The translations under genes and the position numbers were made by a program. A DNA stretch of 15,392 nt, taken from an uncultured Lachnospiraceae bacterium. Its GTDB lineage: Bacteria; Bacillota; Clostridia; Lachnospirales; Lachnospiraceae. Below, piece by piece: positions 15,342 through 15,392 of this stretch; within the stretch, counting starts at the first letter, position 1, and each line of letters starts with the position of its first letter. The notes beneath the pieces are model-generated. The model was not told where the DNA came from and searched no databases. It saw only the letters and a program-made list of their open reading frames with translations. The stretch spans positions 1 through 15,392 of the forward strand of contig CAMWUU010000028.1 in assembly GCA_947177515.1 (NCBI GenBank). The letters are read 5' to 3'.

Positions 15342-15365
15342 GACTGCTGCCAGTCATAGCGACTG
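15342..15365. repeat. GACTG/CAGTC/GACTG alternating hairpin element
   Basis: GACTG (15342-15346), CAGTC (15351-15355) and GACTG (15361-15365) let the middle element pair with either neighbour, in each case a 5-bp stem with a 4-5-nt loop. It includes copy 2 of the 14-bp direct repeat (15347-15360). The function is unknown. Confidence 0.35.
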
Positions 15366-15392
15366 TACTTTTGTCAATAAGGCATCCTGCAA

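Noticed and set aside
15238..15392. Open frame from a GTG with a GGGGG ribosome binding site running to the right edge
   Set aside because: It runs straight through the perfect inverted repeat and the hairpin elements and its translation looks non-coding (Cys, His, Trp, Ser-rich), so I treat the stretch as non-coding.
1..15392. CRISPR arrays, tRNA or rRNA genes, insertion sequences
   Set aside because: No regularly spaced repeats, no cloverleaf-like or rRNA-like stretches, and no transposase frames were found.

Overview
The window looks like a low-to-mid GC Firmicute, most likely a gut Clostridia/Lachnospiraceae-type genome. Three things suggest this: strong AGGAGG-type ribosome binding sites, sigma-A-like promoters with 17-nt spacers, and several protein families that I associate with that group (DUF6323/DUF6179-like pair, GH94 phosphorylase, CapA-like protein). 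This placement is an inference from memory, not a database result.

Layout. Positions 1-~3150 are visibly AT-richer and look like an accessory block. It holds the start of a leftward transcription unit running off the left edge (strong promoter at 95-123), a short frameshifted gene relic (144-322), a leftward TetR-type regulator (358-921) and a divergent CPC-type P1B metal-efflux ATPase (1093-2967). Several hairpins in 2968-3216 separate this block from the next. A GH94 disaccharide phosphorylase (3236-5632, minus) stands alone, with a palindromic LacI/cre-like operator beside its ribosome binding site. A leftward pair of uncharacterised proteins (7259-5934; DUF6323-like, then DUF6179-like) follows. 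Divergent from it, with almost abutting -35 boxes, is a membrane-anchored CapA/PGA_cap-fold protein (7448-8887, plus).

The most interesting part is the three-gene plus-strand operon 8960-15042, which ends in a strong rho-independent terminator (15051-15089). Gene 1 is a coiled-coil protein whose C-terminus reads like the beta-domain of the nucleotide exchange factor GrpE. Genes 2 and 3 are two tandem paralogous Hsp70-like ATPases (756 and 990 aa). They keep the Hsp70 nucleotide-binding signatures but have long N-terminal extensions and no recognisable DnaK linker or canonical substrate-binding domain. The order echoes housekeeping grpE-dnaK, but I see no J-domain protein and no CIRCE operator, and the sequences are far from canonical DnaK. 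The third gene carries about 235 extra residues near its N-terminus that the second lacks. A 23-bp direct repeat ahead of both Hsp70 genes includes the last codons of the GrpE-like gene and looks like the scar of the tandem duplication. I read this as a specialised GrpE-like/Hsp70-like module with an unknown client.

The right end (15090-15392) contains no gene I can support, but it does contain a perfect 12-bp inverted repeat and other pairing elements that could be an RNA structure or a small repeated element.
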